Source: Nipponacmea schrenckii (taxonomy: Eukaryota > Mollusca > Gastropoda > Lottiidae). From it: a stretch of DNA of 64,000 nt. The stretch spans positions 36,505,106 through 36,569,105 of the forward strand of contig JAUJPP010000005.1 of NCBI GenBank assembly GCA_030562195.1, given 5' to 3'. Made by a program: the position numbers and the translations under genes. This document shows positions 26,085 to 37,190 of this stretch, one piece after another. Below the pieces are notes generated by a model, which did no database searches, was not told the origin of the DNA, and saw only the letters and a program-made list of their open reading frames with translations. Each line of letters begins with the position of its first letter. The first letter of the stretch is position 1.

Positions 26085-26703
26085 CTTTTGTTGATAGTCG
26101 AGTTATTAATGAATGAATTGCCTAATTTCTCGTAAGTTTGTTTAACATCCCGGATAATTTGAGAACTGTATGCACCAGTATAGTGTCTAGCAACAACTCC
26201 TTTCGGTGGCGTTCCCAGACGGGTGAGGGGAAATCATTTAACTGTTCCGGCAATGCTTGTATATACTCAGCCAGTGTCTGACCCTCGTCTTCGAAATTAT
26301 CCATACCAGTAAATACTACAAGGGCATGTTTGTGGAGATACATATCGAAAACACTCTGAAGGTTTTCAAACCTCTTGATGTCGTCAAGAGTTACCCTCTC
26401 TGATAAACTGAAGACAAAGATAACACAGTGTGGACCAGGGGCAAGTAACTCCATTCCCCTGTTAATTTCAATCTGAGTTTCTTTTTGTGTCAGGTTAATA
26501 TCACAATAACCCGATGTATCAACTATAACCAGTCCTCTACCATCTTCTAGCGTACGACTTGCCTATTGGCTCTGTTGTGTTCCATAGTTTCTGCTTACTT
26601 TAAAAACTTTATTTCCGAGCAGAAGATTCCCCAAAGCGCTTTTACCACTTCCGGTTTTGCCTAAAAGAAAAACTCTGATCTCTTTGCAAGTTTCCGTTTC
26701 CAT
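26085..26703 (-). pseudogene. Broken AIG1/GIMAP GTPase copy
   Basis: From the ATG at 26703 the frame encodes METETCKEIRVFLLGKTGSGKS, the start and G1 loop of an AIG1/GIMAP GTPase. About 45 codons in, an in-frame TAG (26563-26565) interrupts it. The same frame resumes with TLEDGRGLVIVDTSGYCD (G3, with Ser and Tyr replacing the usual Pro-Gly-Leu) and LLAPGPHCVIFVFSLS, then FTGMDNF at G4. Near 26190 the family-like reading shifts to another frame, continuing as HYTGAYSSQIIRDVKQTYEK up to a GT donor at 26084. One nonsense codon and one frameshift make this a probable pseudogene. An acceptor lies just upstream of the ATG (about 26724). Sequencing error is the alternative for either break. Confidence 0.75.
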
Positions 26704-27914
26704 AGTATCCAATCGAACTTGAACTACAGTAGAAAAAAACAAATACAATAAAAACAAATAAATAGAGTTCAGAATGTTTTTCTTACTATGGTATAAAAGT
26801 ACTTGATTAAAAGTGCAGTTCATTTAATAGCGCGAGCCTAGCATAGTATGAATCAATCTGACAATTTTCATGAGTACGGTAGACCATTTAATTAATTTTG
26901 AGAAGACGAAGTAATTATCCTTGTAAAATTGACAAAGGTGTAATGTCCATTAAATGCAATTTTCTGACCTTTTTTTTGCCGGTGCAAGATGGATATATAT
27001 AGGAAAGTGGTTTTAGCCCATCATATTTTGAATTCAAACTGCTTAGTTTCCTTACAAGCAATGTTCTAGCAAGCGTATTTTTGTCAGAATCTGTCCAGAA
27101 AGATCGAGAATCGAACACACAGGGTGGGAAGAACGTTTATTTCGAATCTTAATCGTATTGGTCATGGGTACGTTGCAATTCGTATATAAGTAACTATCGA
27201 CAAGATTGAGGCTTGATCTATCAAGGTCGCGAAAGATTTTACCACTGTCTCAAATTGGTCTTGGTAACATTAGATTGCGTGGATAGACCCACTGTGACCG
27301 TAAAGAAAAGCCTGGTGATCGGTGGCCGACAATCAGCTTTTGACCAGCCTTCGAAGAGATAAAGAGGGTGAAGCTTCATCGCACTGGTCCAGTCTGCCTC
27401 CAAATGACCCTGATAGGTCGAAAGTTGAACAAGACAACACAAACAGAGTGTGTACATAGTGCACATAAAAAATAAATGGTTAGGTCGCCCAAATTGTGCC
27501 CTGTCACATGCGAATTTTTTGGTATCGTTGAACTAGATTGGAGAGGGAACCAATTCCTCAGCTAAATTTCCCCATGTACTACTAGTAATGATATAAGTCG
27601 ATATAGAGTATTGTATTCAAACTTACCAGTATTGATAATGGTTTTTACTTTAAGACTAATACAACTAGTTTCAACAACAATTCTACAGTAAGATAAAATG
27701 GGCGGGCTAATTCATATCCATAACACCGCCTTCTTTAGTAATGAACAATGAAACACTAATATTACGCAGCAAAAATGTCACTATGCCCTAATGAACATTC
27801 CAAATAAACACATTTCAGAGAATTTACTTCTCTTGCGTTCAATGAATTTTTATTTTGTTTTACATTCACACTCTACAGTATAGGACATCACCAATTCGCA
27901 AAATTCCACGTGTA
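26704..27914. other. Spacer within the GIMAP cluster
   Basis: Includes a GC-richer block at 27180-27470 with short open frames in several readings and no recognised domain, possibly an old repeat. No RNA gene was seen. Confidence 0.35.
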
Positions 27915-27928
27915 TATTATAAGAGATA

Positions 27929-28097
27929 TGAATGATGAACACAATTTTTTATGGCATTCTTTTCGTCTTGTCCACCTGATGACGACAATGTAATTGACGA
28001 AACGTTGTGTCTTAATTTAATAAATTGAGGAGTAATATACCACAATAACTTTGTTCATTATTCACGTGTTTCCTACCCCTAAAAGTCGCTTAAGGAC
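27929..28097. mobile_element. Short Penelope-LTR-like element with 14-bp TSD
   Basis: A 169-bp element flanked by perfect direct repeats TATTATAAGAGATA at 27915-27928 and 28098-28111. Its left end TGAATGATGAACA has an inverted partner TGTTCATTATTCA near the right end, followed by a ~30-bp extension. The inside carries CCTGATGA (27975-27982) and GACGAAACG (about 27996-28004) separated by a small CAAT-GTA-ATTG hairpin, the layout of a hammerhead ribozyme core. Hammerhead motifs are known from Penelope-like LTRs, so a solo LTR-type remnant is my reading. Stem II pairing is imperfect. Confidence 0.5.
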
Positions 28098-28498
28098 TAT
28101 TATAAGAGATAGGGGGTGCTATCATTTAATTACCTAATTTAGAATGTTCAACTATCTATATAAATGGGATTGGGACTTTGACTATCCCAATTTTCCTCTA
28201 AAAATCTTAGGAGGTAATCTGGAATGTGGGGGACAAGAAAGTTGATATATTATTTTATTAACTGAGCCACTGATTCACAGAATAAATGTTCTAAAGGACA
28301 ACTATATAAAACGATTTTTATTAGTTTTCCATCAATATGATTTAATGATAATAAGAAATTGTAAATAAAAAAGAAATGTTACAGAACCAGGTGTCAATAA
28401 TCATTGCAGTTGAAATTGAGCTCTATGGTCAAGTGAATTTAGTAATACAATTTTATAGAATCTATCGGTCTCAGTGTCAATTCCAGACATTAGGCTGC

Positions 28499-29638
28499 TT
28501 ACTCGTTAATATGTGATAAATATACTTTGAATGCATCACTAATATGATGCGTAGTTAATGTGTTAATGTCACCCCATAGTCCTTCTAATTCTGATTCAGC
28601 ATCCATAGTTTCTAATAAATTCTTCAATTCTTCTCGAATTTCATCATCAGTTTTCGTCAGATCATACTCTTGTATTGTATGTATTTCTTCTTCCATTCTC
28701 TCTTCCACCAAATTCAATAAATCTTCACTATAAAACTCATTTCCATTTTCTTCAATAGTTTTAGTTATTAATTCTATAACAGATTCTACATCTTGTTCAT
28801 GAGACGTATTTTTCGGTCTGTTACAGATACCAACATATCTCTCATAACATTGTTCTAAGAATTCTTTAAGATAGGTTGGACTGTCTTCCACAAATTGTTC
28901 TAAAGTTTCTTCTTCATCATCCAAATCATCTTTATTTGTAAAAACCACAACAACATACTTATGGACATGTTTACCAAATAAATTCCTCAGTATTTCCAAA
29001 GTATCAACCTCTTGTTTGGTAAATCTACCAATACCTAAGACAAACAAGAATACGTGTGGTCCAGGAGTAGACAGTGCTAAACATTTACAAATTTCTTGAA
29101 TCGTTTCTTCGTTGGGTTTTTGGGTGTCAAATAGACCAGGAGTATCGATGACAGACAACAAAGCCTCCTGTTTAACCAAATATCTCTGTTTCAGTTGACA
29201 CTTCATCGTGTTAGGCAGAGCCGATTTAGAAGATTTAAAGGCTTTTGGTTCCGTCTGACCTAGGATACTGTTTCCTGTAGCACTTTTACCAACACCAGTC
29301 TTACCAACTAGAACAACTCTATATTCTGAAAGAAAACATTTTGTTTAAAGACTCATGTTCTAGATGCTTATATTCTTGGCGGGTGCAATGCTTTAAGAAA
29401 ATTAGAAATAGTTTATCTTAGCGAATGCAATGTTCTGATCTGTAGGATCTTAATAATGTACTTAGATTTGCACCTGGAATTAAACAAGCGTTTCATGACA
29501 ATGACCATTTAATTGAGGGTAGAAAAGAAAACAACCTAACCCTTTTATCACAGAATCTGTATATTAGACCGTTGCAATAGCCATTCAACGTCACAAAAAG
29601 TAAATGTATTTACCTTTTTTTATGACACCACTCGCCAT
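28499..29638 (-). CDS. AIG1/GIMAP-family GTPase (copy A)
   Basis: A septin/paraseptin-like GTPase of the AIG1/GIMAP family. Members act on intracellular membranes and are tied to immune-cell survival in vertebrates and to pathogen response in molluscs. Two exons, 29638-29614 and 29325-28499, join with phase 1 to give 283 residues. Visible motifs are G1 GKTGVGKS (about residues 16-23), G3 DTPGLFDT, the AIG1 signature LALSTPGPHVFLFVL and the G4-like FTNKDD. A G5-like region has YVGICNR. The last ~90 residues are acidic and helical, probably a coiled coil, without an obvious membrane anchor. The first exon encodes only MASGVIKK. It is divergent to copy B with about 800 bp between their starts. 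The reading frame is intact. Confidence 0.92.
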
Positions 29639-30438
29639 TATCTTCTATGGCACTAGATGAATACGACTTCCGGTTTACTGTTGCTTTTGTGAAGAAAATC
29701 AACACAAGAACGTAACTAGATGATAGTTTCTATACTAGTAAATATTACGTGCAATCTATTCTGGAATATTCATTCTTCTATATTGACCTAAACAAAGATC
29801 ACATTAAACACTGTAGGTTTGTCAAATCTAGGATGCCTTCAAATTTGAAACATTCAGATGTTCGAAAACGAGTTTAGTACGTGTAAGGTGGTCAATATAC
29901 ACTATTTGAATAAACATCAAGAACAATAAAGAGATCACTTACCTATCGGTACTGATTCTTTATTATTTCTTTCTTATTTGTACATTCAAAGTAACCTTAG
30001 TACAGGTAAACAACCCTGGATATATGACTTGCACATAATCGATTTTATTCATGAGTTAATTCAAAAGAGTAGACCTTATTATTGAATACAGATAGTGAAG
30101 GGCTAATTGGGAGGGGCTTTTGCAAGTAACATACACAAAACATAAACATAAGATGGCTTTTTGTGTCATTTCAAGATCTGACTTGCATATCGCGGCCACA
30201 ATCCATGGTTAAACTTGTTTAGTATCGAGAATTCGATTCAAGAACACCTGTCTTACAAATAACAGATAAAGGTAAGTTTATTAATCTACTTTCAGTCTTT
30301 AATACAGCATTTAAACTATTTTCATGAACGCAAAGTTATTTTATCATTATCATTTGAAACAGATATATGGCCACCATCCATAATAATTAAGACTTTTTTT
30401 TTGTAGTAATAGGTGATTCAAGTTAACATATTAACGAT
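29639..30438. promoter_or_regulatory. Divergent GIMAP intergenic region
   Basis: The 800 bp between the two oppositely directed GIMAP start codons must contain both promoters or their 5' UTR introns. An ETS-like ACCGGAAGT (minus strand, plus positions 29666-29674) lies 28 bp upstream of copy A. No clear TATA element was seen near either start. Confidence 0.45.
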
Positions 30439-31771
30439 ATGGCAGCGGCTACTAATATTGACACAGGTAAGCAAATTGATGCTTGATCAGTGAGCCCAAA
30501 TACAAATAAGACATCCAGAAACCCTCTTTAATATCTCATATAGCTCAAAATTGAGTGAATCATATAGTGATGGCACGATTTATCACTGGATCAATGAATC
30601 GTGATACGACATGCCACGATATGCGTATTGTATCGCGAGGTCGTGTATCGATACTTGACGATACACGGATTTCAAAAACAAATGCGTGATATTTAATTAC
30701 TAAAAATACTGATTACTATTCTCTTAAATCCATTGTTTTCAGTTTATTGGTGAAATACCTCAGAAAACTAGTTCTGTAGTGAAGATTCTGTTAGCCAATA
30801 AATTAAGCTAAACTGGTTCACTATTTAATCTTGAGCTTCGCACAGATAGGTCAAAACAACAAGGTATTAGTAAAGAGGGACGCAAAACAGTTTAAAACAT
30901 GTGAATGATAGGCTAGAAATGGTTTGATTGTTATGTTTCAGAATATCGTATTGTTTTAATCGGCAAAACTGGAACTGGTAAAAGCAGTCTGGGTAACAGT
31001 ATATTGTCGTATAAAGAAGATAAGAACCGTCCTTTTAGATCAGAAATTTCAGCAAATTCTGTAACTAAAAAGTGTCAACGAGGTTTTATGACCTTTAAGC
31101 ACCCACAAAAAACATTAGTTGTCATCGACACTCCTGGTCTGTTTGATACAAATATACCCAATGATGATGTCAACAACGAGATCGTTAAATGCGTGGCTTT
31201 AGCAGCTCCTGGTCCCAACTTGTTCTTATTTGTAATGAGCCTTAAGAGGTTAACCAAGGAGGATATTGATTCAATTGAACTGTTAAAATCTACATTTGGT
31301 AAAAATGTCCTGAAGTATGCGGTGGTAGTTTTTACTTGTAAAGATGAATTGGAGTATAAAGATATACAAGAGTACATAAAAAATAGTCAACAGTACCTTA
31401 AAGATTTGATATTTGATTGCGGTGGGCGGTATGTAGCTATTTGTACCAAAAAGTCGAGAGCAAAGAATTACAAACAAGACGTGAAAGATGTCCTAAATTT
31501 AATTACCAAAACTATTGAAAGCTATGATTACAGATTTTATAAGGAAGAGATGTTCGAAGTCGCTGATAACATTATAGAGAAAGAAGTTGAAACTAGATTT
31601 GTTAAGGAACCGGAGAAAAGAAAGGAGGAGATAAAAGAAGAAATTAAATCTAATATTGAACAAAAAGATTCTGATTCAGATCAATCTGGCTTATGGGAAG
31701 CGTTGATTTATGGGGTAAAAGCAGCTATTCCATGGGTAAAATGGGCATGGGGGTCGGTAACACGGCCATAA
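30439..31771 (+). CDS. AIG1/GIMAP-family GTPase (copy B)
   Basis: Paralogue of copy A with the same two-exon design. Exon 1 is 30439-30466, encoding MAAATNIDT, and exon 2 is 30942-31771. The junction has GTAAGC and TTTCAG and phase 1, giving 285 residues. Motifs are G1 GKTGTGKS, G3 DTPGLFDTN, the AIG1 box LAAPGPNLFLFVM and the G4-like FTCKDE. A long charged helix follows. Unlike copy A it ends in a Trp-rich amphipathic stretch (AAIPWVKWAWGSV), which could bind membrane. AATAAA at 31806-31811 is a likely poly(A) signal. Its single intron carries part of a dispersed repeat that recurs at 47.9 kb. Confidence 0.93.
30560..30800. repeat. Dispersed repeat, copy 1
   Basis: Lies inside the intron of GIMAP copy B. 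It shares a CACGATA...TGTATCGATAC block, the phrase AAATCCATTGTTTTCA and ACCTCAGAAAACTAGTT, in the same order, with 47920-48190. The family is unidentified and no terminal repeat was resolved. Confidence 0.55.
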
Positions 31772-32555
31772 TTATCAATCTGTTTCATGGACTTTCATTT
31801 TGCTGAATAAAAAAAAATATTTCATTTATTCTCTTTTTTTGTTATTTGTTTTTTCTGTAGATTATTAGTCAGAATTCAATCCATCCATTCAGTATTTAGA
31901 ATAAATCCCTTATAATCAGTTATAATTGTGTATTTATTGTAAGGATTGAGATTTGAATATCTGGGTCTAAATAAAGTATAAGTTGTGACCGAGCCCTCTA
32001 TAAACTTTGGTTGTGACGGGCCTAAACGAGCTTGTATGATATTTCATATCAGTATTGTTCTATGACTATAATGATCACTGTATTGCGTTCATGAAACTCA
32101 TTAAGTATAATTTAACCCTTAATGAAATTAGTAATAGTGATGATTTGCACACAAATTACACTAATTCAATATTTTTGTTCTAAACGCCCTTCGAGAACTT
32201 CGATAAATGCAGCCATGGGCAGCAAGAACTGAATAGTACAAATGAGGTGGACTGAGTCTACTACAGGACGTTGTCCAATAACAAAGCAATACGCCAGGAA
32301 CATCATTATAATATCTCAGCTAATGCTGTTATAAAATGTTTTTATAACCATATGTTGCATTGTTAGTTGTAGTATAGGCCTAAGATTTGCAAGACATTTA
32401 GAAGCGAGGAGCACATACTTTGATTCAACCTACCCAATAAGAAACAAAGACGACCCCGCGAAGCCTTAGAAATCCAAAGACACTTTCCAGACATGAAGCG
32501 TGACAGTAGATTTCCAAAATTTGGTGATTATCCACTCACTTATATCCACTCGTTT
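31772..32555. other. GIMAP copy B 3' end and intergenic DNA
   Basis: After the poly(A) signal at 31806-31811 I see only AT-rich DNA without domains or clear repeats. Confidence 0.4.
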
Positions 32556-32985
32556 TAATACGCCCACATCTCCGTCTGTCCCCAATTGTTCGTATACACA
32601 CTGGAAGGCACAATTCTTAACAGATTGTGACGTAACTTCGTGTGAGTGTTCGTGATCACCCAATGGTGAACCCTCTTGAAAATCAGTAAAATCGAAAAAT
32701 ATTTAGTATGAATTATTGCCCTTGTTCTTGAAATGCTCGTAAATGCTCTACAATATGCAATTCTTGGTGGATTTTGATGAAACATGGTGTGAGAGTGTTT
32801 CACAACTCAATTCTGATGAAACTCGCTAGAATCCCAATCATCCCAAGGATGAGCCCTTTTAAAAATTAGAAATATTGTTATATATTTAAAATGAATAATG
32901 GCTCTGGGTCTTTAAAATACGTTCGATTTTTGGCTCGTAAACACTGAACAAGGCACAATTCTGTACAGATTTTGACGAAATCAAT
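32556..32985. mobile_element. Tandem-core repeat element, copy 1
   Basis: Begins TACGCCCACATC with a CTGTC-rich start. It continues with about three diverged ~160-bp units containing CCAAGGATGA(A/G)CCC, TTATTGCCCTTGTTCTTGAAA, GTAAACACT and GATTTTGA(T/C)GAAA. The same units recur at 41.5-42.1 kb and in a SEC62 intron. The layout (short end, CTGT microsatellite, ~160-bp tandem core) resembles pearl elements described from oysters. Confidence 0.55.
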
Positions 32986-33244
32986 TAACATGTGTCAAGT
33001 AACACGGATTACAGCGTTGTATTTAGGTACATAAGCTGTAAACATTTTTCATGTACATGTACGTTTATCGATATCAGTTTGTGTATCAAAATCAAACTAC
33101 ACACGTTCTATCACAACAATATACATACTACATTAGTTTAGAAAACTCTTATTTCTGTCAGGGGCATAGAAGTAAATCCAAGACCTCCAAGGTATGTCTC
33201 CCATGTGCATCTAAATATAAGAAGCTTAGAAAATTATACTCCAC

Positions 33245-33770
33245 AGTCAAAGAATAAAGCATTGTCCTAAAAATTCTTATTCTTCCCCTCAGATTAGATT
33301 ATCATTTGATACAAAATATGTTTAGTTGTTGTCATAATGAGTCTGTTTATCGTTTGTATTGGAATTGAGATAGAAACAATTTATTTGTGGGTTAAGCAAA
33401 AGAAAACCACGTGACGAAAATGAAATCCATACAGTGGCCATATTGGTGTCTGTGATTTCCATCCATGAAAATTCAGTATTCAAGTTATAATCATTTATTA
33501 AGTTCAGCTGTATAATTCTGTAACTTTTAAAATGTTGTATTTGTTCAGAAACTGTTCAATATTTATGTCCATGTTGTGGGAAGTCATAATCAGTTTCAAG
33601 TCAAAGAATAAAGCGTTGTCCTAAAAATTCTTATTCTTCTCCTTCACAGGTGGTGGTAGGCCTAATTGTTACAGCTTTGGCATCATTTTGCAGACCCACG
33701 AACCACCTAAGCCTTGTTTACACTAAATAACAATTTACCCCTAGTATTTACAAGCCATATTAGTGTTACA
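33245..33770 (+). mobile_element. Probable 5' LTR region of the Ty3-type element
   Basis: Sequence ending TTACA at 33770, two bases before a primer-binding site. An AATAAAGCGTTGTCCTAAAA phrase at about 33607 provides a poly(A) signal as expected in an LTR R region. A near copy with CATTGTCC occurs at about 33252, so there is a 355-bp direct duplication. No matching 3' LTR was seen downstream, so the left boundary is a guess. Confidence 0.4.
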
Positions 33771-33772
33771 AT

Positions 33773-33790
33773 TGGGGGCTTGTCCGGGAA
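33773..33790 (+). promoter_or_regulatory. tRNA-Pro-like primer-binding site
   Basis: TGGGGGCTTGTCCGGGAA follows the putative LTR end. It differs at two positions from the well-known tRNA-Pro primer site TGGGGGCTCGTCCGGGAT, which supports an LTR retroelement reading for the ORFs that follow. Confidence 0.7.
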
Positions 33791-33898
33791 TCTGCTTTCC
33801 ATGTTATTGTCATCTATGGTCCAGTTGTTAACAGTTTCTTAAAAGACTATAGATTGTAACCAAAGCCTGTATATTGCAACTCACCTGTAATACCAACC

Positions 33899-36800
33899 AT
33901 GGAAGAAGAACTGTTTGAAGTTAAAAGTAAATTATATCAACTGTCATTTCCTGAGTTATTAAAGTTATTGATGGAGTTACAACTTAGTTCGAAAGATGTA
34001 AAATCTCGTCCGGATGCTGTAAAAGTTGTTGACACTTTGTTGGACAATGAAGATGAATTTGATGAGAATCTCAAAGTCTACGTGATCATGTCTAATAAAT
34101 CTGTTCCAGTAGAACCAGTTGAGGTTGAACAGCCAGGTGATGTCACAACAACAGAAAGCGTAACATTGGACTCATCTAACACAGCTGAAGTTGTCAAGCG
34201 AGAATTTCGATTCCAAGGTCAAGTCTGCGAGAAGAAGGGCATTTCTTTCATGAAAAGTCAAGCACTTTTCCTATGAATTGAGTAGAGCCATGCAGTCTGA
34301 AAGGGAAGATTCTCTAGACTTTCTCATTAGATGTATGGACTTAAGACAGAAAATTCTCTTCTCATCAAAAGAAATTGGAAGTGTACCTTATGATGTAGAG
34401 TTGGTTAATTCTATGTTCTGTAGAACAGCCGCTACTGGTTTGTTAAATGAAAGTATCCGTACAGATATGAAACCGCTTCCTTGAAAAAGAAGAAACAGAT
34501 CAACGACTTATTGAATAGTTAACATCTACATCACAACGAGCAAATGAGAGATCAACATAGTTATCGAATGGTACTGACACTAGTAATAAGAACAACACTT
34601 CAACTGCTGTTAAGAAACAGAAAAGTGTGAACCAAGTCGAGACAGAAGAGAATATTTACGAAAATAATGAGAAATTTAGTTCAGATTTGATATCACTCAT
34701 TGCATAGGTTGCCTCCCTTACACAGTCCATGCGTGATAATAATAGCCAGTTAGAGGGTATCGCAGGAGACTTATGGGTTGTAAATCTTGTATAGAATCTG
34801 GACAATGTCATCTTTGCAAACATTGTTGGACTTGTGGGTCACCTGATCATAGATGTAGCTTTCACAGGAATTCAAAGACCAATACCACCCAGCAGGAAAA
34901 CTAGCAAGAGTCACTGGAGAAGGGGGTCTTGTGGCTCAGGAAGTAGAAACCCCTTGTTGTTCATATTGTGGTCATAAGAAATTTCTAAATCTTTGTTCCA
35001 ATTGTCATATTTCCTTGTATTGTTCTTAAGATTGCCAACAATTGGATTATAGGTGACACAGAGTACTTTGTCACAAGATTAATCGGATTACCTCCCCTGG
35101 TATAGATGGTAACCACAATTATTCTTAAATGACTTAAAGGGACAGGTAGTGTTTGTTTCTCCTGGTGCAAAGAGTAAATTACTAAAATTGAATCTGATGA
35201 ACGTAATGCTGATTGTATGTTAAATGATACTGCTTTTAGAGTACTATGGGATACTGGAGCTCGAGTCAGTCTCATTATTAATGAATGGTTAGACAAACAT
35301 TTTCCAAATGCAGTTGTGCAGGATATTGGATTGTTATTGAGAAACCCGAGTGAATTTCAGCTGAAGGCTTCAAACGGGACTGAAATACCTTTCCTTGGTT
35401 TGACTGAACTAAACTGAATTCTTGCCCAGAAATGGTTGTTGCATTTCTCGTTTCTAAAATACATCATCTGAATTGGCCTATTGTCGGCTTTAATTTTATA
35501 TCACAATGTTGTCTTTCTCATGTTACATCCAAGGATATGATGTCAAAATGTTTTCCATTTTTGAGAGAAAAGAATGTTAGTAAGGTGTTGAATTTGTGGT
35601 CATCGAAATCTTTTATTTCCGTCGGAAGTTGGAGTGTTAACGACAATCAGTTCCTAGTGAGAATACACATGTAAACACTTGTAACGTAACGAATGAAACT
35701 AAATATTCGGGTGATACAGTGAAAACTCATAGTTCAATCGAAAATTTTTGGGTACCGCCGGTAGATTTAAGTTATTTACCCGAAACTCAACAAGATGAGG
35801 TGAAAGAACTTTTGTGGAAATATCCCGATGTGTTTTCAAAATCTGACGACGATATCGGGTTCGCACCGAATTTGCAATTGGACATTAGTCTCAAAGATGA
35901 TATACCAGTGAAACAATCCTATATATCAATACCAGCACCTATAGAAGTCAAGGACTACAAATCTTATTGCGAAGGGATTTATTTGTAAATCGAATTCTTC
36001 CTATTCGAGTCCATTGGTTTACGTACGCAAGAAAAATGGAGATCTCAGGTTATGCGTCGACTATCGAGAGAGTAACCAAAAGTCAGTAGTAGCCAGCAGT
36101 CCTCTACCCAGGATACAAGATGCACTCGATGGTCTTGGAGGAAGTCAGTACTTTTCCTTATGTGACCAAGGGAAAGGGTATCACCAAGGTTTGATGACTG
36201 ATAGTAGTAAACCGTATACAGCCTTCGTAACTCCTTGGGGGCATTATTCGTGGAAACGTATTCCTTTCGGACTTTCTGGCGCACCCCGGCGTTTCAGGCA
36301 TTTATGAATGACTGCTTAGAGGGTATTCGCGACGAGTTTTGTCTCCCTTATATCGACGATATTTTAGTGTACAGTAAGACATTCTCTGAACATCTTCATC
36401 ATTCATCACATGTGTTTGATCGACTGAGATCCAGCGGTGTGAGATTTAAACCTGGAAAATGTGTTATGTTTCGACATGAGGTCAGATATTGAGATATCTT
36501 GTAACGTCTAGTGGCTATACAATTGATCCCAATGACAAAGTTGCCGTTCTTGCGTTAAAGGATCGACTTTCTCAATGTGTTGTTGATGTTCGGAAACTGT
36601 TAGGATTCATCAGTTACTATCGCCGTTACATACCTGACTTCTCTAGGAGAGCGAAACCACTGTACAATTTATTAACCGTCGGTTCTGGAAATCAACCCAA
36701 AAAGAAAGACAAAGGAGGTCAAGTGTCATTAAACCAGAAGATGAGTTAATTACATTTTTCTCCACTTGTGATAGCTTACCCCTGTTTTATACCAGGATGG

Positions 36801-37190
36801 TGAAGATAGAAAACCCCATGTAGTTGCATACGCCTCTCGTACCTTCACACCGGCAGATAAATACTACCATTTACATTCTGGAAAGTTGGAGTTTCTCGCA
36901 ATGAAATTGGCAATTGTCAATCAATTTCGTGACTACTTATATTACTGTCTCAATTTTATCGTATATAGTGATAATAGTCCTCTCAGTTATGTAATGAATT
37001 CTCTTTGATGGGTACTCTCCATATATTATATTACTAGTATTTGGTCGTCTACCGCGTCTACCAGTTGATCTGATGTTTGGTTTAGATGAGCCTGAAAAAT
37101 ATCCAAGTTACAAAGACTATGTTTCTTGGTGGTCTGAGTGTATGGGGGGAGCCTATAGAAAAGCTACCAGGGTACAACCATAAGTTAATT
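33899..37190 (+). mobile_element. Degraded Ty3/gypsy-type retroelement
   Basis: Pieces occur in order across several frames. A gag-like N-terminus (33899-34276) continues after a frameshift at 34278-34484. A Cys-rich region follows at about 34780-35075. Next come an aspartic-protease DTGA motif (about 35252), a reverse transcriptase at 36014-36492 with the YIDD active site, a GFISYYRRYI connection and an RNase H segment (36790-37000). A tail resembling the sequence just after the integrase core (FGRLPRLPVD, about 37040-37190) joins directly to RNase H, so the integrase core has been deleted. At least five frameshifts or stops make the element inactive. No 3' LTR was found. Confidence 0.85.

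Noticed and set aside
27239..27466. 75-codon minus-strand frame in a GC-richer block
   Set aside because: Cys-rich start but no domain. Other frames in the block are also open, suggesting an old repeat.
33051..33257. 68-codon plus frame with CxxH and CxxC-like residues
   Set aside because: Cys spacing does not fit a known zinc-binding domain well enough, and it lies next to LTR-like repeats.
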